Shown one piece after another: positions 39,301-46,268 of a stretch of DNA of 64,000 nucleotides; within the stretch, counting starts at the first letter, position 1, and each line of letters begins with the position of its first letter. Location of the stretch: positions 22,712 to 86,711 of the forward strand of contig CAJTJP010000012.1 in the NCBI GenBank assembly GCA_910576855.1. Reading direction: 5' to 3'. The stretch comes from Erysipelotrichales bacterium (GTDB lineage Bacteria; Bacillota_I; Bacilli_A; Erysipelotrichales; Erysipelotrichaceae). The notes under the pieces were generated by a model. It did not search any database. It saw only the letters and a program-made list of their open reading frames with translations, and was not told the DNA's origin. The position numbers and the translations under genes are program-made.

Positions 39301-41578
39301 TGTTTATTTCTTCTTGTGTCAGTTGTACAGTCGGTGTATAGCAATCCTTCCATGTATTGCCGCCGTCTAAACTGTAGCTCCATGTTACCTGAGTACTCTG
39401 AAGCTGTTTCGACAACACGATTTTTCCTGCATTGGCACCGTCGAAAGAGAAGGTCGCAATTCTTGAATCCACTTCACCGAGGATCGCCTGTGCCACTACC
39501 GGCACTTCTTTATATTGAACCGTATTGGAGAAGGTTGCACTTTTAGCTTTATTCAAAGTCTCATTTTGAAGCATCAACAGCTGTGCTTTATATTCAGGTG
39601 CAGTAATTTTTGTTCCGATTCTGCGTGTTAAATCATACATCGGAAGCGGATTCCAAGTCATGACGTCCGCAACCTCTTCAGCTAAGCTCATCAATTCGGC
39701 CTGTGTCATGCCTGATCTGGAATCGATCGCCATATTGATAACACCTAACCACGCATCAAGATTGATAATTTCCTGATCCAATGCATCATGATAAATCTGA
39801 TCCAACATATCCCAATCAGTATTATATACATTTGCCAATAACAGAATCAATTCTGCTTGTTCATATTTTTCATATTCGTTTTGTGCTTCCTGTGCTAAGA
39901 AGAAATAAGAAGCTGATTTGATGGAACCGCCGTTAGTCGCATAATAGCCGCCGCTGCCCCAGCCGTTCGGCATATATCCCAGCGGTGAGGTATTTGCCCA
40001 GCCGGTCGTAACAACACTGTTTGCCAGCTGCCATGCCATTTTGCCGCCGCCGGCATGATACATATAAATATAGGCACAGTGTCCCGGTTGACCTACCGTA
40101 CTTGTCGGCCAGCCCCAAACACCCCACAGGTTAGCAGCTGTCTTAGAAAGACCGCCGCAGACAGCTCCTTCTTCAAATACGATCCACAGCTTCGGTTTTC
40201 CCGACTGATACGGAACACCGTATTTTGATAAGTTATATTTTGCATCCCATTTGGCATAGTTCGCCTGAGAATAATATTGCGGTCTGTAATAGCTGTATCC
40301 AAATGTATACTTCATATATTTATACGGATTGAAGCGATCGTTTGCGCTTGACCATTTCTTTGAATAATCATTCAGCCATAAAATTTCTTCATCATCGATA
40401 TTTACATGCATCAGCCAGCGCATTTCCTCAACCGTCAATTGTTCAAATACAGCTCGATTGTCCAACTTATTATTTTGATACATGCTCTTATAAATTTCAT
40501 ATCGCTTTAACGCATTGGAGTATTGATTGCCTCCGATCCATAAACCGATACCGCTTGAGTGTGATAAGGACAAGGATAACATCATCTTTAAATAGACATC
40601 CTTGCATTTTATTCCTGCAGTACCGCCGAGTGCCGCAGTTTCATCTGTCAAATCTGCTTTATGTGCTTGATAAACGGTACTCAATACCTCTAACGCTCTC
40701 ATATAAGAACCTAAAGGTCTTCCTCCTACTGTCCATAAACGTAATGCTTCTTCATTGTTTAAGAACCATTCTAATGTTTCTTTATTTTTTTCGTTGGCGT
40801 CAATGAAATTACGCAGGTTATATTGTCCTACGCGATTAATTAAATCTCTTTGAAGCAATGTCAGCTTTATATCGTCTTGAACAGGACCCCCTGTATATTT
40901 AGACTTGATTTCGGCATCCAATTCTGCAACTGTTCTCGTTACATTTTCATTATAGCCTTCCTTGATCAGCTTAGCATCTGCCCATACTGCATGGTCAGAC
41001 CCATTGCTGCCGTTGTCATTTGCATATAATCTGATAAAATTGGCATCTCTGATATCAATTGTAACCTTTACTGCATTATTGTTACCCTTTATTGCCGTCG
41101 GATTTTCCGAAGTCTTTAAATTCCATGTCTTACCGTCTGCTGAGGTATAAATATAGAATTTAACACCGTTTCCGTTTCCTCCAGCTGTAGTATTTAAACC
41201 ATAATAGGTAGTAAAATAATCATAATCCTTATATTCACTGATATCATAGTCTACCGTTGACGTCGCATGAGCCCAAATACCTTTTTTAATCGTTGTAGTA
41301 GAACCATTTAATCGAACACTCAATGCTCCGTTAGATGAGGTTTTATCCAAACCGATGGTACCCCATCCAATTTTTGCACTTAAATAGGGAATATCTGATA
41401 GATATAGTACTTTATCGTCCATGTCTCCATGATCTACCAGTATACTCTTTTGTTCTGTTGCTTTTTCCTGTGCCTGCAGACTGGCAGTTGATACGTTGTC
41501 ATAGCCTGCTAATGCTACACCGACAAAGGCTACGCAACAAACAACACGAAAAAACTTAGACTTTAATAGCTTTCTCAT
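36317..41578 (-). CDS. Giant surface protein: NPCBM, papain-like core, F5/8C, seven repeats, C-terminal anchor
   Basis: This is a 1753-residue exported protein. The signal peptide covers 1-35. An NPCBM carbohydrate-binding domain (about 45-210) has KKGIWAHATSTVDYDI. A long helical region leads to a block with VCGGLSKTAANLWGVWGWPT near 478 and VGQPGHCAYIYMYH near 498. The Cys and His spacing and the GQPGH turn suggest a papain/transglutaminase-like catalytic core. A beta domain, an F5/8 type C (discoidin) domain (about 873-1013: LIDGNLNTAWQSKNVPAYVD) and seven Ig-like repeats of about 70-75 residues (1014-1523, each ending near VDWIDK) follow. Then come a Lys/Pro/Thr linker, a small folded domain, and a terminal helix (about 1724-1746) with KKKS. 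There is no LPXTG motif; the tail helix anchors it. AAGGAG precedes the ATG. Confidence 0.85.
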   Translation of the reverse strand: MRKLLKSKFFRVVCCVAFVGVALAGYDNVSTASLQAQEKATEQKSILVDHGDMDDKVLYLSDIPYLSAKIGWGTIGLDKTSSNGALSVRLNGSTTTIKKGIWAHATSTVDYDISEYKDYDYFTTYYGLNTTAGGNGNGVKFYIYTSADGKTWNLKTSENPTAIKGNNNAVKVTIDIRDANFIRLYANDNGSNGSDHAVWADAKLIKEGYNENVTRTVAELDAEIKSKYTGGPVQDDIKLTLLQRDLINRVGQYNLRNFIDANEKNKETLEWFLNNEEALRLWTVGGRPLGSYMRALEVLSTVYQAHKADLTDETAALGGTAGIKCKDVYLKMMLSLSLSHSSGIGLWIGGNQYSNALKRYEIYKSMYQNNKLDNRAVFEQLTVEEMRWLMHVNIDDEEILWLNDYSKKWSSANDRFNPYKYMKYTFGYSYYRPQYYSQANYAKWDAKYNLSKYGVPYQSGKPKLWIVFEEGAVCGGLSKTAANLWGVWGWPTSTVGQPGHCAYIYMYHAGGGKMAWQLANSVVTTGWANTSPLGYMPNGWGSGGYYATNGGSIKSASYFFLAQEAQNEYEKYEQAELILLLANVYNTDWDMLDQIYHDALDQEIINLDAWLGVINMAIDSRSGMTQAELMSLAEEVADVMTWNPLPMYDLTRRIGTKITAPEYKAQLLMLQNETLNKAKSATFSNTVQYKEVPVVAQAILGEVDSRIATFSFDGANAGKIVLSKQLQSTQVTWSYSLDGGNTWKDCYTPTVQLTQEEINSIDVNKDIKVHIVGLPREDKNIYTINITKGVFPTASVSTSDEENRIYGVTDLMEWTLDPSGEWTSFAESNPLFTGNKKVYVRLKATGTNTTSDAVHYTFTENIIDDKQAYIPSKNLSVITASSTSSGDKNNLIDGNLNTAWQSKNVPAYVDIELDRARYVNALDFTWDKNAVMGGSLPYGHPKNVTVFVSMDGNDWQTATTASLPEMLSKKTLTFDPIQAKYVRFHCASIHASIVNNLAISEIKLYEDLTVDDTPYAEISYNIIKTTNKNVTAELVNPTKDITVTNNSGKTSYTFTKNGTFTFEFVDKQGHKGSSTATVDWIDKTPPELNVTYSTTEPTNEDVVASLSFTKPVTILTKDVEIATNADKSQTITFLENDSFTLEFKDALGNIGTKTVSVDWIDKEDPTSEFTYSTTDITDKEVVATLDPSEPVRVLNNDGKDTYTFTENGTFTFEFEDMVGNQGTATANVYWIKKVPQISVSYSTKKATNKDVKVTLNLEEGYRIMNNGGKNVYTFTDSGEFAFEYLDEDNMMGRYPVKVDWIDKVDPTGEFTFSTKKPTNKTVVATLKPSEKVKITNNGGKDTYSFTKNGSFTFEFEDMVGNKGTATAKVNWIDREKPTATFDYDIKTLTNKNVVVTLKPNKKVTILNNGGKNTYTFKKNGEFVFEFIDAAGNKNTASAKVNWIDKTPPKATIEYNSKGGINDPVTATLRPAEDVTIINNNGENTYTFTENGTFTFEFTDKVGNKGTAVAKVDWIGKEVIKPKPDTKPSKPTKPSADKKPTDTSNKKNDYVAEANKPFYNTITPDTSNSDNVYKELTSGGNSNLIAKIPQEILKKYNNASLSYETLTLTDSQKERYGKDSEIYELRLETKDKKEIDVKQEEIEQKLQLDPNKKFVAVYQITADGSIVRLNHELGENNELVFKSNGLGKYIISYQTDDDANDTNVPTNEGITKPSMSEDESNSLGDTIMNYLPYIIGGLVIIIGGSMFFILKKKS

Positions 41579-41622
41579 AAATCCGCCTCTCCTTATTTCT
41601 TTTTTTCATCTTATCTATTTCC

Positions 41623-41657
41623 ATATGATAAAGGATTCTCCTTCTCCTTTATCATAT
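41623..41657 (-). promoter_or_regulatory. Perfect 13-bp inverted repeat in the surface-protein leader
   Basis: ATATGATAAAGGA (41623-41635) and TCCTTTATCATAT (41645-41657) surround a 9-nt centre, 45 bp upstream of the start codon. On the transcript this would be a strong 5' UTR hairpin; as DNA it could be an operator. No T tract follows. Confidence 0.6.
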
Positions 41658-41741
41658 AAAAAGCTTCCTTAATATAATATGCGTTTCACCTTTTTTGTAA
41701 ATCGATATTAATCGCACTCCTTTTTTTATTTATCTATCTAC

Positions 41742-41755
41742 AAAGGTATACCTTT
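41742..41755. promoter_or_regulatory. 14-bp perfect palindrome AAAGGTATACCTTT
   Basis: It extends outward to CTA/TAG with one mismatched pair between. It lies 164 bp upstream of the surface-protein start, a candidate site for a dimeric regulator. Confidence 0.5.
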
Positions 41756-41941
41756 ATAGACAGCAGCTTTATTTATAAATTATGCTGTTTTTATATCGTT
41801 ATTTTGATATAAAATGCAAAATTTTGCTTATCTATAAAAATATACGATTTCACACACTTTTTGATGGTATCTATTCTCATATTTTACCATTTCACATATA
41901 TCTTTTCAATACCTTTTTTCCAATAAATTAAAGGAATGTAT

Positions 41942-41963
41942 AAAAAAACTGCCATTTTGGCAG
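41942..41963 (-). terminator. Terminator of the rpmH-rnpA-yidC-jag operon
   Basis: On the minus strand CTGCCA pairs with TGGCAG and is followed by seven T. It ends just after jag. Confidence 0.88.
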
Positions 41964-41975
41964 CTCTTTATCTGA

Positions 41976-42605
41976 TTAAATATCTACTTCTTTTCCCGGA
42001 TTATATACGATTTTAATTCGGCGTTGGTTTCCTTCTCCTTCACTTACGGTTGATACACCGGACATGTTGGTTAAATAGTTATGTATTGCCTTGCGTTCAT
42101 CGGCAGGCATCGGATCGAGTGTTACATCGACCTTTGTGCGTCTGACGCTTTTTGCGGCTCTTTGGGCTATTTGACATAATTTACGATATTTATCTTCTTT
42201 ATAACCGTTAATGTCAACCAAAACCGGAACTCTGCGTTTGAATTCACTGCTCATTGCCGCTTTTACGATCATGTTCAGTGACTGCAGCGTTTGACCGTTG
42301 CGCCCGATCAGTATCGCATTGTTTTGCGTATCTAAATCGATGTGGAAACAGCCGTCCTTATCTACGGTTACTTCAATATAGGATTCCATTTCAATCCCGT
42401 CAAAATAGCTTTTTAAATATTCTTGAGCGAATTCGACCATATCGTTTTTTGAATAAACTTCGGCCGTGATTTCCTTGCCTAAACCTAAGAAACCGGCTTT
42501 TTCGTCTTTGACTTCATAATATAATGCTTCCGCATCGCAGTTTTTTTCTTTAGCCGCTGAGGCTAAAATTTCATCGATACTTTTTCCCGTATATACTTTT
42601 TTCAT
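41976..42605 (-). CDS. jag: Jag/KhpB RNA-binding protein
   Basis: This 209-residue protein has a Jag_N domain (about 1-52: KKVYTGKSIDEILASAAKEK, KAGFLGLGKEITAEV), a KH domain (about 80-140: NAILIGRNGQTLQSLNMIV with the GRNG loop) and a C-terminal R3H domain (RKAIHNYLTNMSG near 170). It is an RNA-binding protein linked to cell elongation and division control in Gram-positives. It is separated from yidC by 15 bp. The usual followers mnmE and mnmG are absent, since a terminator closes the operon here. Confidence 0.95.
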   Translation of the reverse strand: MKKVYTGKSIDEILASAAKEKNCDAEALYYEVKDEKAGFLGLGKEITAEVYSKNDMVEFAQEYLKSYFDGIEMESYIEVTVDKDGCFHIDLDTQNNAILIGRNGQTLQSLNMIVKAAMSSEFKRRVPVLVDINGYKEDKYRKLCQIAQRAAKSVRRTKVDVTLDPMPADERKAIHNYLTNMSGVSTVSEGEGNQRRIKIVYNPGKEVDI

Positions 42606-42620
42606 ACCAGCTCACCACCC

Positions 42621-43517
42621 TTAATTGATATCCTTTATAAAGAATTTCTGAATTACAATATTTTGAATGACACGTGCGATTGATGAAACCAGCCAGTAAA
42701 AGGACATGGATAACGGCCAGTTGATTGCGAACACACAGATCATTGCCAAGCTGACATACATCATCATATTCATGGAATTCGCCATGCCGTTGCCTTGTTT
42801 CGGCTGTGCGTATTCCTTTCTTTTTACCTTACTGTGCTTTTCACGATATTTCTGCATCCATTGCGGAAATTTCATGGAGATAAATTGGAACACTGCCATG
42901 AGTAAGAAAATCACAATGTATATCCACTGCCCGTTTTTAATACCCCACATCGGTGTTTCGGTCAGGTTGATATTTAGGAAGGAGCCTTCCACAACTGCCT
43001 GTGCACGCTGTGTTGCCTGATACACACCAAGGATAATCGGAAACTGCAGAAAGGTTACAAGTATTGTACCGAACGGATTGATTTTGTATTTGGAATACAG
43101 CTGCTGCATCTCCTGCGCCTGCATCATTTTTGAACGATCGTCTGTTTTGCCTGCGTATTTGTTTTGGATTTTCGTAAGCTCGGGCTGAATCATCTGCATA
43201 CGCTGTGCCGATACCTGTGATTTGATCGTAAAGGCTGCCGTAATAAACTGCAATAACAGGGTTACCACAATAATACCTATTCCGGCATCGCTGTATTGAG
43301 CAATCAAATTAATCAGCTGGGCAATCGGCCAAACGATAATACCGTCGAACCAACCGTTATTGAGCTGTGAGCCAAATGAGGTATCGAGTCCGATCAGCTT
43401 TTCTGCATATACCTTGCCTGTTTCCGGGTCACGCGGACTGGAGCAAGCTACCAATACCACAAGCAGGAATATCGTCATCATTAAGAGTTTCTGTTTGTCT
43501 TTAAAAAATTGCTTCAT
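42621..43517 (-). CDS. yidC: YidC/OxaA membrane insertase (lipoprotein type)
   Basis: This 298-residue YidC1-type insertase has a signal with lipobox (MTIFLLVVLVACSS), so it is lipidated as in other Firmicutes. Five hydrophobic segments follow with the conserved IVVTLLLQFITAAFTIKSQV region, including the intramembrane Arg/Lys area, and FGTILVTFLQFPIILGVYQA. The C-terminal half includes SFYWLVSSIARVIQNIVIQK. It inserts membrane proteins with or without Sec. Position between rnpA and jag is canonical. Confidence 0.96.
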   Translation of the reverse strand: MKQFFKDKQKLLMMTIFLLVVLVACSSPRDPETGKVYAEKLIGLDTSFGSQLNNGWFDGIIVWPIAQLINLIAQYSDAGIGIIVVTLLLQFITAAFTIKSQVSAQRMQMIQPELTKIQNKYAGKTDDRSKMMQAQEMQQLYSKYKINPFGTILVTFLQFPIILGVYQATQRAQAVVEGSFLNINLTETPMWGIKNGQWIYIVIFLLMAVFQFISMKFPQWMQKYREKHSKVKRKEYAQPKQGNGMANSMNMMMYVSLAMICVFAINWPLSMSFYWLVSSIARVIQNIVIQKFFIKDIN

Positions 43518-43546
43518 TTTTTTCTCCTCGTTTCTTTCGCTGTCTA

Positions 43547-43873
43547 CTATATTTTAACTTTTTTATACAGCATTTCCAAGTATTTTTTATTGTTTTGATA
43601 GTTTTCTTTTAGATAATTCGGTCGAACAAGGATAACAGAATCAAATTTCTCATCAAAATGATAGATTTCCGTACACATCATTCGCACTTGACGCTTTACC
43701 TTATTACGGATATGCGCCTTGCCGAGCTTTTTGCCGGCGGATATACCGATACGGGCATGATCCTCTTTGCGCGGCTTTATATATAAGGTAAAGGAAGGAC
43801 AGGAATAAAAGCGTTTATAATTCATGATATCGGGAAATTCATCGCTTTTTCGTACTCGATAGTATCGCTTCAT
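43547..43873 (-). CDS. rnpA: Ribonuclease P protein component
   Basis: This 108-residue basic protein starts MKRYYRVRKSDEFPDIMNYK and has the RNR-type signature near residue 55, GKKLGKAHIRNKVKRQVRMM, which binds the RNase P RNA and pre-tRNA leader. Length and position (between rpmH and yidC) are canonical. A GGAGG-like site (AAGGAGGAAGG on the minus strand) precedes the ATG. Confidence 0.96.
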   Translation of the reverse strand: MKRYYRVRKSDEFPDIMNYKRFYSCPSFTLYIKPRKEDHARIGISAGKKLGKAHIRNKVKRQVRMMCTEIYHFDEKFDSVILVRPNYLKENYQNNKKYLEMLYKKVKI

Positions 43874-44061
43874 TAATTCCTTCCTCCTTTATTTGTTTCT
43901 GTCACTGGTTTTTGCTTATTTTTTGTTTCCTTATATATAATACGTCAATTTATTTGATATCATTTCAGATATCGATAGCTTTGGGAAGCTTTTTTTTCAG
44001 GAATCATTTCAGCTTACGAAATATCCCTGTATTTCATTCCCTTTTCTATCTTCTGTGCTAC

Positions 44062-44085
44062 AAAAAAAACACTCGATGCCGAGTG
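44062..44085 (-). terminator. Terminator or attenuator between rpmH and rnpA
   Basis: On the minus strand CACTCG pairs with CGAGTG around a 4-nt loop and is followed by eight T. It probably lets rpmH be made in excess over rnpA. Confidence 0.8.
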
Positions 44086-44089
44086 ATTT

Positions 44090-44224
44090 TTAAGCTGATA
44101 ACACTTTTCTACCTTTACTACGGCGACGTGCTAAAACTCTACGTCCACCCACAGTTGCCATTCTGGCTCTGAAACCATGAGTCTTTTGATGTTTTCTTTT
44201 GCTCGGTTGATATGTTCTTTTCAC
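44090..44224 (-). CDS. rpmH: Ribosomal protein bL34
   Basis: A 44-residue protein of standard bL34 sequence: [43 protein letters not shown]. The start codon is GTG at 44224, preceded by AAGGAGGTG; no in-frame ATG exists at the right place. It is the first gene of the rpmH-rnpA-yidC-jag operon, transcribed away from dnaA, as in most Firmicutes origins. Confidence 0.97.
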   Translation of the reverse strand: MKRTYQPSKRKHQKTHGFRARMATVGGRRVLARRRSKGRKVLSA

Positions 44225-44274
44225 AAGAAACACCTCCTTATACATCTTTATACTTTATTTGAGCATGCCTGTAA

Positions 44275-44303
44275 ATTATACAAAATTACATACTGTGTGT
44301 CAA
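44275..44303 (-). promoter_or_regulatory. rpmH promoter
   Basis: On the minus strand consensus TTGACA (44303-44298), a 17-bp spacer and TATAAT (44280-44275), 50 bp before the GTG start. Confidence 0.88.
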
Positions 44304-44377
44304 TAAAATTCATGGAATTCCTATGATTATTTTAGTATTTTTTATCACGATTAAAGCGGTATTTCCGGTAATTTCAT

Positions 44378-44668
44378 TGTGGAAAACCTTAAGAAGCCAT
44401 AGTGAATTTATCATCATCGAAGTGTATTTGATTGATTTTAAAGCGGTTATCCACTGTGTTATCAACCGAAAAATCATACTGTTTTCCACAGTGTGTTGAT
44501 AAGCGTTAAAATCTCATTATATGTGATAACCAAAGGGTTTATTCCTTGTTTTCAATGTGGAAAAGTGAATTCAAACTATTTTAGATTCCCTTTATCCACA
44601 ACCTGAGTTCTCCGCAAAAGCAATAATCCACATATCAAATTGTGGAAAAGTGGTTTAAATGTTGATAA
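44378..44668. other. oriC: oriC, left DnaA-box cluster
   Basis: A dense cluster of DnaA boxes lies upstream of dnaA. On the plus strand: TTATCCACT (44447), TTTTCCACA (44482), the perfect TTATCCACA (44592) and TAATCCACA (44624). On the minus strand, read on plus as TGTGGAAAA: 44378, 44556, 44641. Related TGTTGATAA sequences lie at 44494 and 44660. Together with the boxes after dnaA this makes a bipartite origin. Confidence 0.9.
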
Positions 44669-44821
44669 GTGTCAGTCGATGACTATTTCCTCGCCGTATT
44701 GTAAATCTGAAATATTTCAGATTTTCCCTGTTATCTCATGATAATTTTTAACGTTTCGGCTAATTTTTGATAGTTACCACTGTCCTTTTCCCTTTCCTAT
44801 ACCCCTTATTTACTCTTACTT

Positions 44822-44884
44822 CATAAAAATGCAATCATTTCCTGTGATTTCGGCATAGCGTTTTGTGAAATTTTGTAGTAAAAT
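44822..44884 (+). repeat. 63-bp perfect direct repeat, copy 1
   Basis: Identical base for base to 46181-46243. The tract before each copy is also similar (CTTTTCCCTTTCCT...). This copy is cut off from dnaA by about 1.3 kb of inserted or duplicated DNA. Confidence 0.92.
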
Positions 44885-45061
44885 TCCATCTTTAACACCT
44901 GAGAATAAAAAATTTAAATATTCTTCATTTATAAGCTTTAGTGGTAATAATATTTCTATCTTTCCTGCATTTTATAAATGATACTTCTCGTTTTTAATTT
45001 ATTTATGATCTGTATATCAGTACGAAATCCAAATATTTCATGAATACAGTTAGTTAAATTA

Positions 45062-45090
45062 TTGTAATCTTGACGGTTAAATAGTATAAT
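45062..45090 (+). promoter_or_regulatory. Promoter of the broken secreted-protein gene
   Basis: TTGTAA, 17-bp spacer and TATAAT, 39 bp before the ATG at 45129. Confidence 0.65.
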
Positions 45091-45128
45091 GTTTTAGACA
45101 ACAATGAAAATAAAATGGAGGAGATAAT

Positions 45129-45498
45129 ATGAAAAATTTTATTAATAGTATTTTATGTTTAGGTTGCAAAATAGTTATCTGAATATCAAAATCCAGTTAA
45201 TATTGAAAAAATTGCAGATGAAATGAATGTTACTACTGAAGATTTAGTAGAGACTTTTTTAAATTTAGATTCATATTTAAATGAAGTAGAGAGTCAACCT
45301 GAAATGCTTACTATTTCTGATGAAGGTGAGACAGTTAGTCAGCAAGTTATACGCTTGGATAATGGTTTATTAATTGTAAAAGAAACTGAAATAGAAAGTA
45401 TAGTACCTTATGCTACTACAAAAGAATTACATACTCATTACTTTGTTTAAGACCCTTTGGGTGCATCAACAGCTGTAACTTTAACAATATTATTATAG
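45129..45498 (+). pseudogene. Degenerate small protein gene in the origin insertion
   Basis: GGAGGAG and ATG at 45129 start a frame that dies after 17 codons (MKNFINSILCLGCKIVI). In another frame from about 45175 the coding continues LSEYQNPVNIEKIADEMNVT and then TEDLVETFLNLDSYLNEVES, down to TTKELHTHYFV, TAA at 45448. After that stop the frame stays open as DPLGASTAVTLTILL to TAG at 45496. The tail resembles the end of small secreted Firmicutes proteins with a terminal beta-hairpin. At least one frameshift and one premature stop are needed to explain it. The 75-residue piece from Met 45223 could still be made, but has no ribosome binding site. Confidence 0.6.
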
Positions 45499-45544
45499 AC
45501 GGATTATTTATGTAAAACGATTAAAAACGAAAAGGAGATATCTT

Positions 45545-45706
45545 ATGGAAGTATTAGGATTTGTTTCATTTTTTTTAGTAATTGGTTTATTTACATATTT
45601 TATCATTTTATTTTCTGTTAGAAAGGCAATTATACAAGCTTATTATTTCATTGAAGCTGATATAAATTCAAAACATAGAAAGGTTAAAAGTAACTGCTCA
45701 AACTAA
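45545..45706 (+). CDS. Small membrane protein (53 residues)
   Basis: AAAAGGAGATATCTT precedes ATG 45545. The protein starts MEVLGFVSFFLVIGLFTYFI with one long hydrophobic helix (about 4-26), then a basic, polar tail ending HRKVKSNCSN. No family is recognised. With the broken gene before it, it looks like part of a small secreted-peptide or immunity-type unit inserted into the origin region; that is inference. Confidence 0.55.
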   Translation: MEVLGFVSFFLVIGLFTYFIILFSVRKAIIQAYYFIEADINSKHRKVKSNCSN

Positions 45707-46268
45707 CCTTCGATTACCTAAATACCAAATTAGATATTTGGAAAGTAATTTTGATATTTTCTTTACGCTTTTACTGAATTATTAAAAAATGAAAAATTAA
45801 GGATGGACAAAAGAAAATTTTCTTTTATAATCCCATCTTTGACATTTGAGTAGAAAGAAGTTCAATTATAACTTCTATATAAAGGGATTCAACTGTCTCG
45901 TTTGGAGTAAGGAAATACAATCACCAAATAGTGTGGATACTTTATATAAAGGCTATTTAAACACCCTTTTTTTCTTCTTGTAACGAAAATGTGATAGTAT
46001 TCCTTCATTTTATCAATGATACTTCTTCTGCTCTTTTATATGTCGCCATGTACCCATCTTTTTTCCACATTCTATGATTGTTTTAATGTCTTCCTCTAAA
46101 CTTCCTAAAATGAATAGCTTAAACAAGTTGTTCTTTTCCCTTTCCTGTACCCCTTAGTATCCCCTTATTTTCTCTTGCTCCATAAAAATGCAATCATTTC
46201 CTGTGATTTCGGCATAGCGTTTTGTGAAATTTTGTAGTAAAATAGAGGAAAGGTCAAAGGAGCTTATT
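45707..46268. other. Gene-free interval before dnaA
   Basis: About 560 bp, AT-rich. Segments 45832-45860 (CCATCTTTGACATTTGAG) and 46003-46030 resemble 44886-44910 and 44970-44995, so the interval is a diverged second copy of DNA after the first 63-bp repeat. It ends with the second 63-bp repeat, which includes the dnaA promoter region. Confidence 0.6.
46181..46243 (+). repeat. 63-bp perfect direct repeat, copy 2, with dnaA promoter region
   Basis: Second copy of 44822-44884, start-to-start distance 1359 bp. The end carries TAAAAT (46238-46243), a plausible -10 for dnaA, 26 bp before its start codon. Recombination between copies would remove the whole insertion precisely and leave one promoter. 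Confidence 0.92.

Larger units (their letters stand above)
41579..41975. other. Gene-free interval upstream of the surface-protein gene
   Basis: About 400 bp of AT-rich DNA between the surface-protein start and the jag end. It holds the 13-bp inverted repeat at 41623, the palindrome at 41742 and the jag terminator, all listed separately. The surface-protein promoter must lie here, but no convincing -35/-10 pair on the minus strand could be chosen. Confidence 0.6.
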
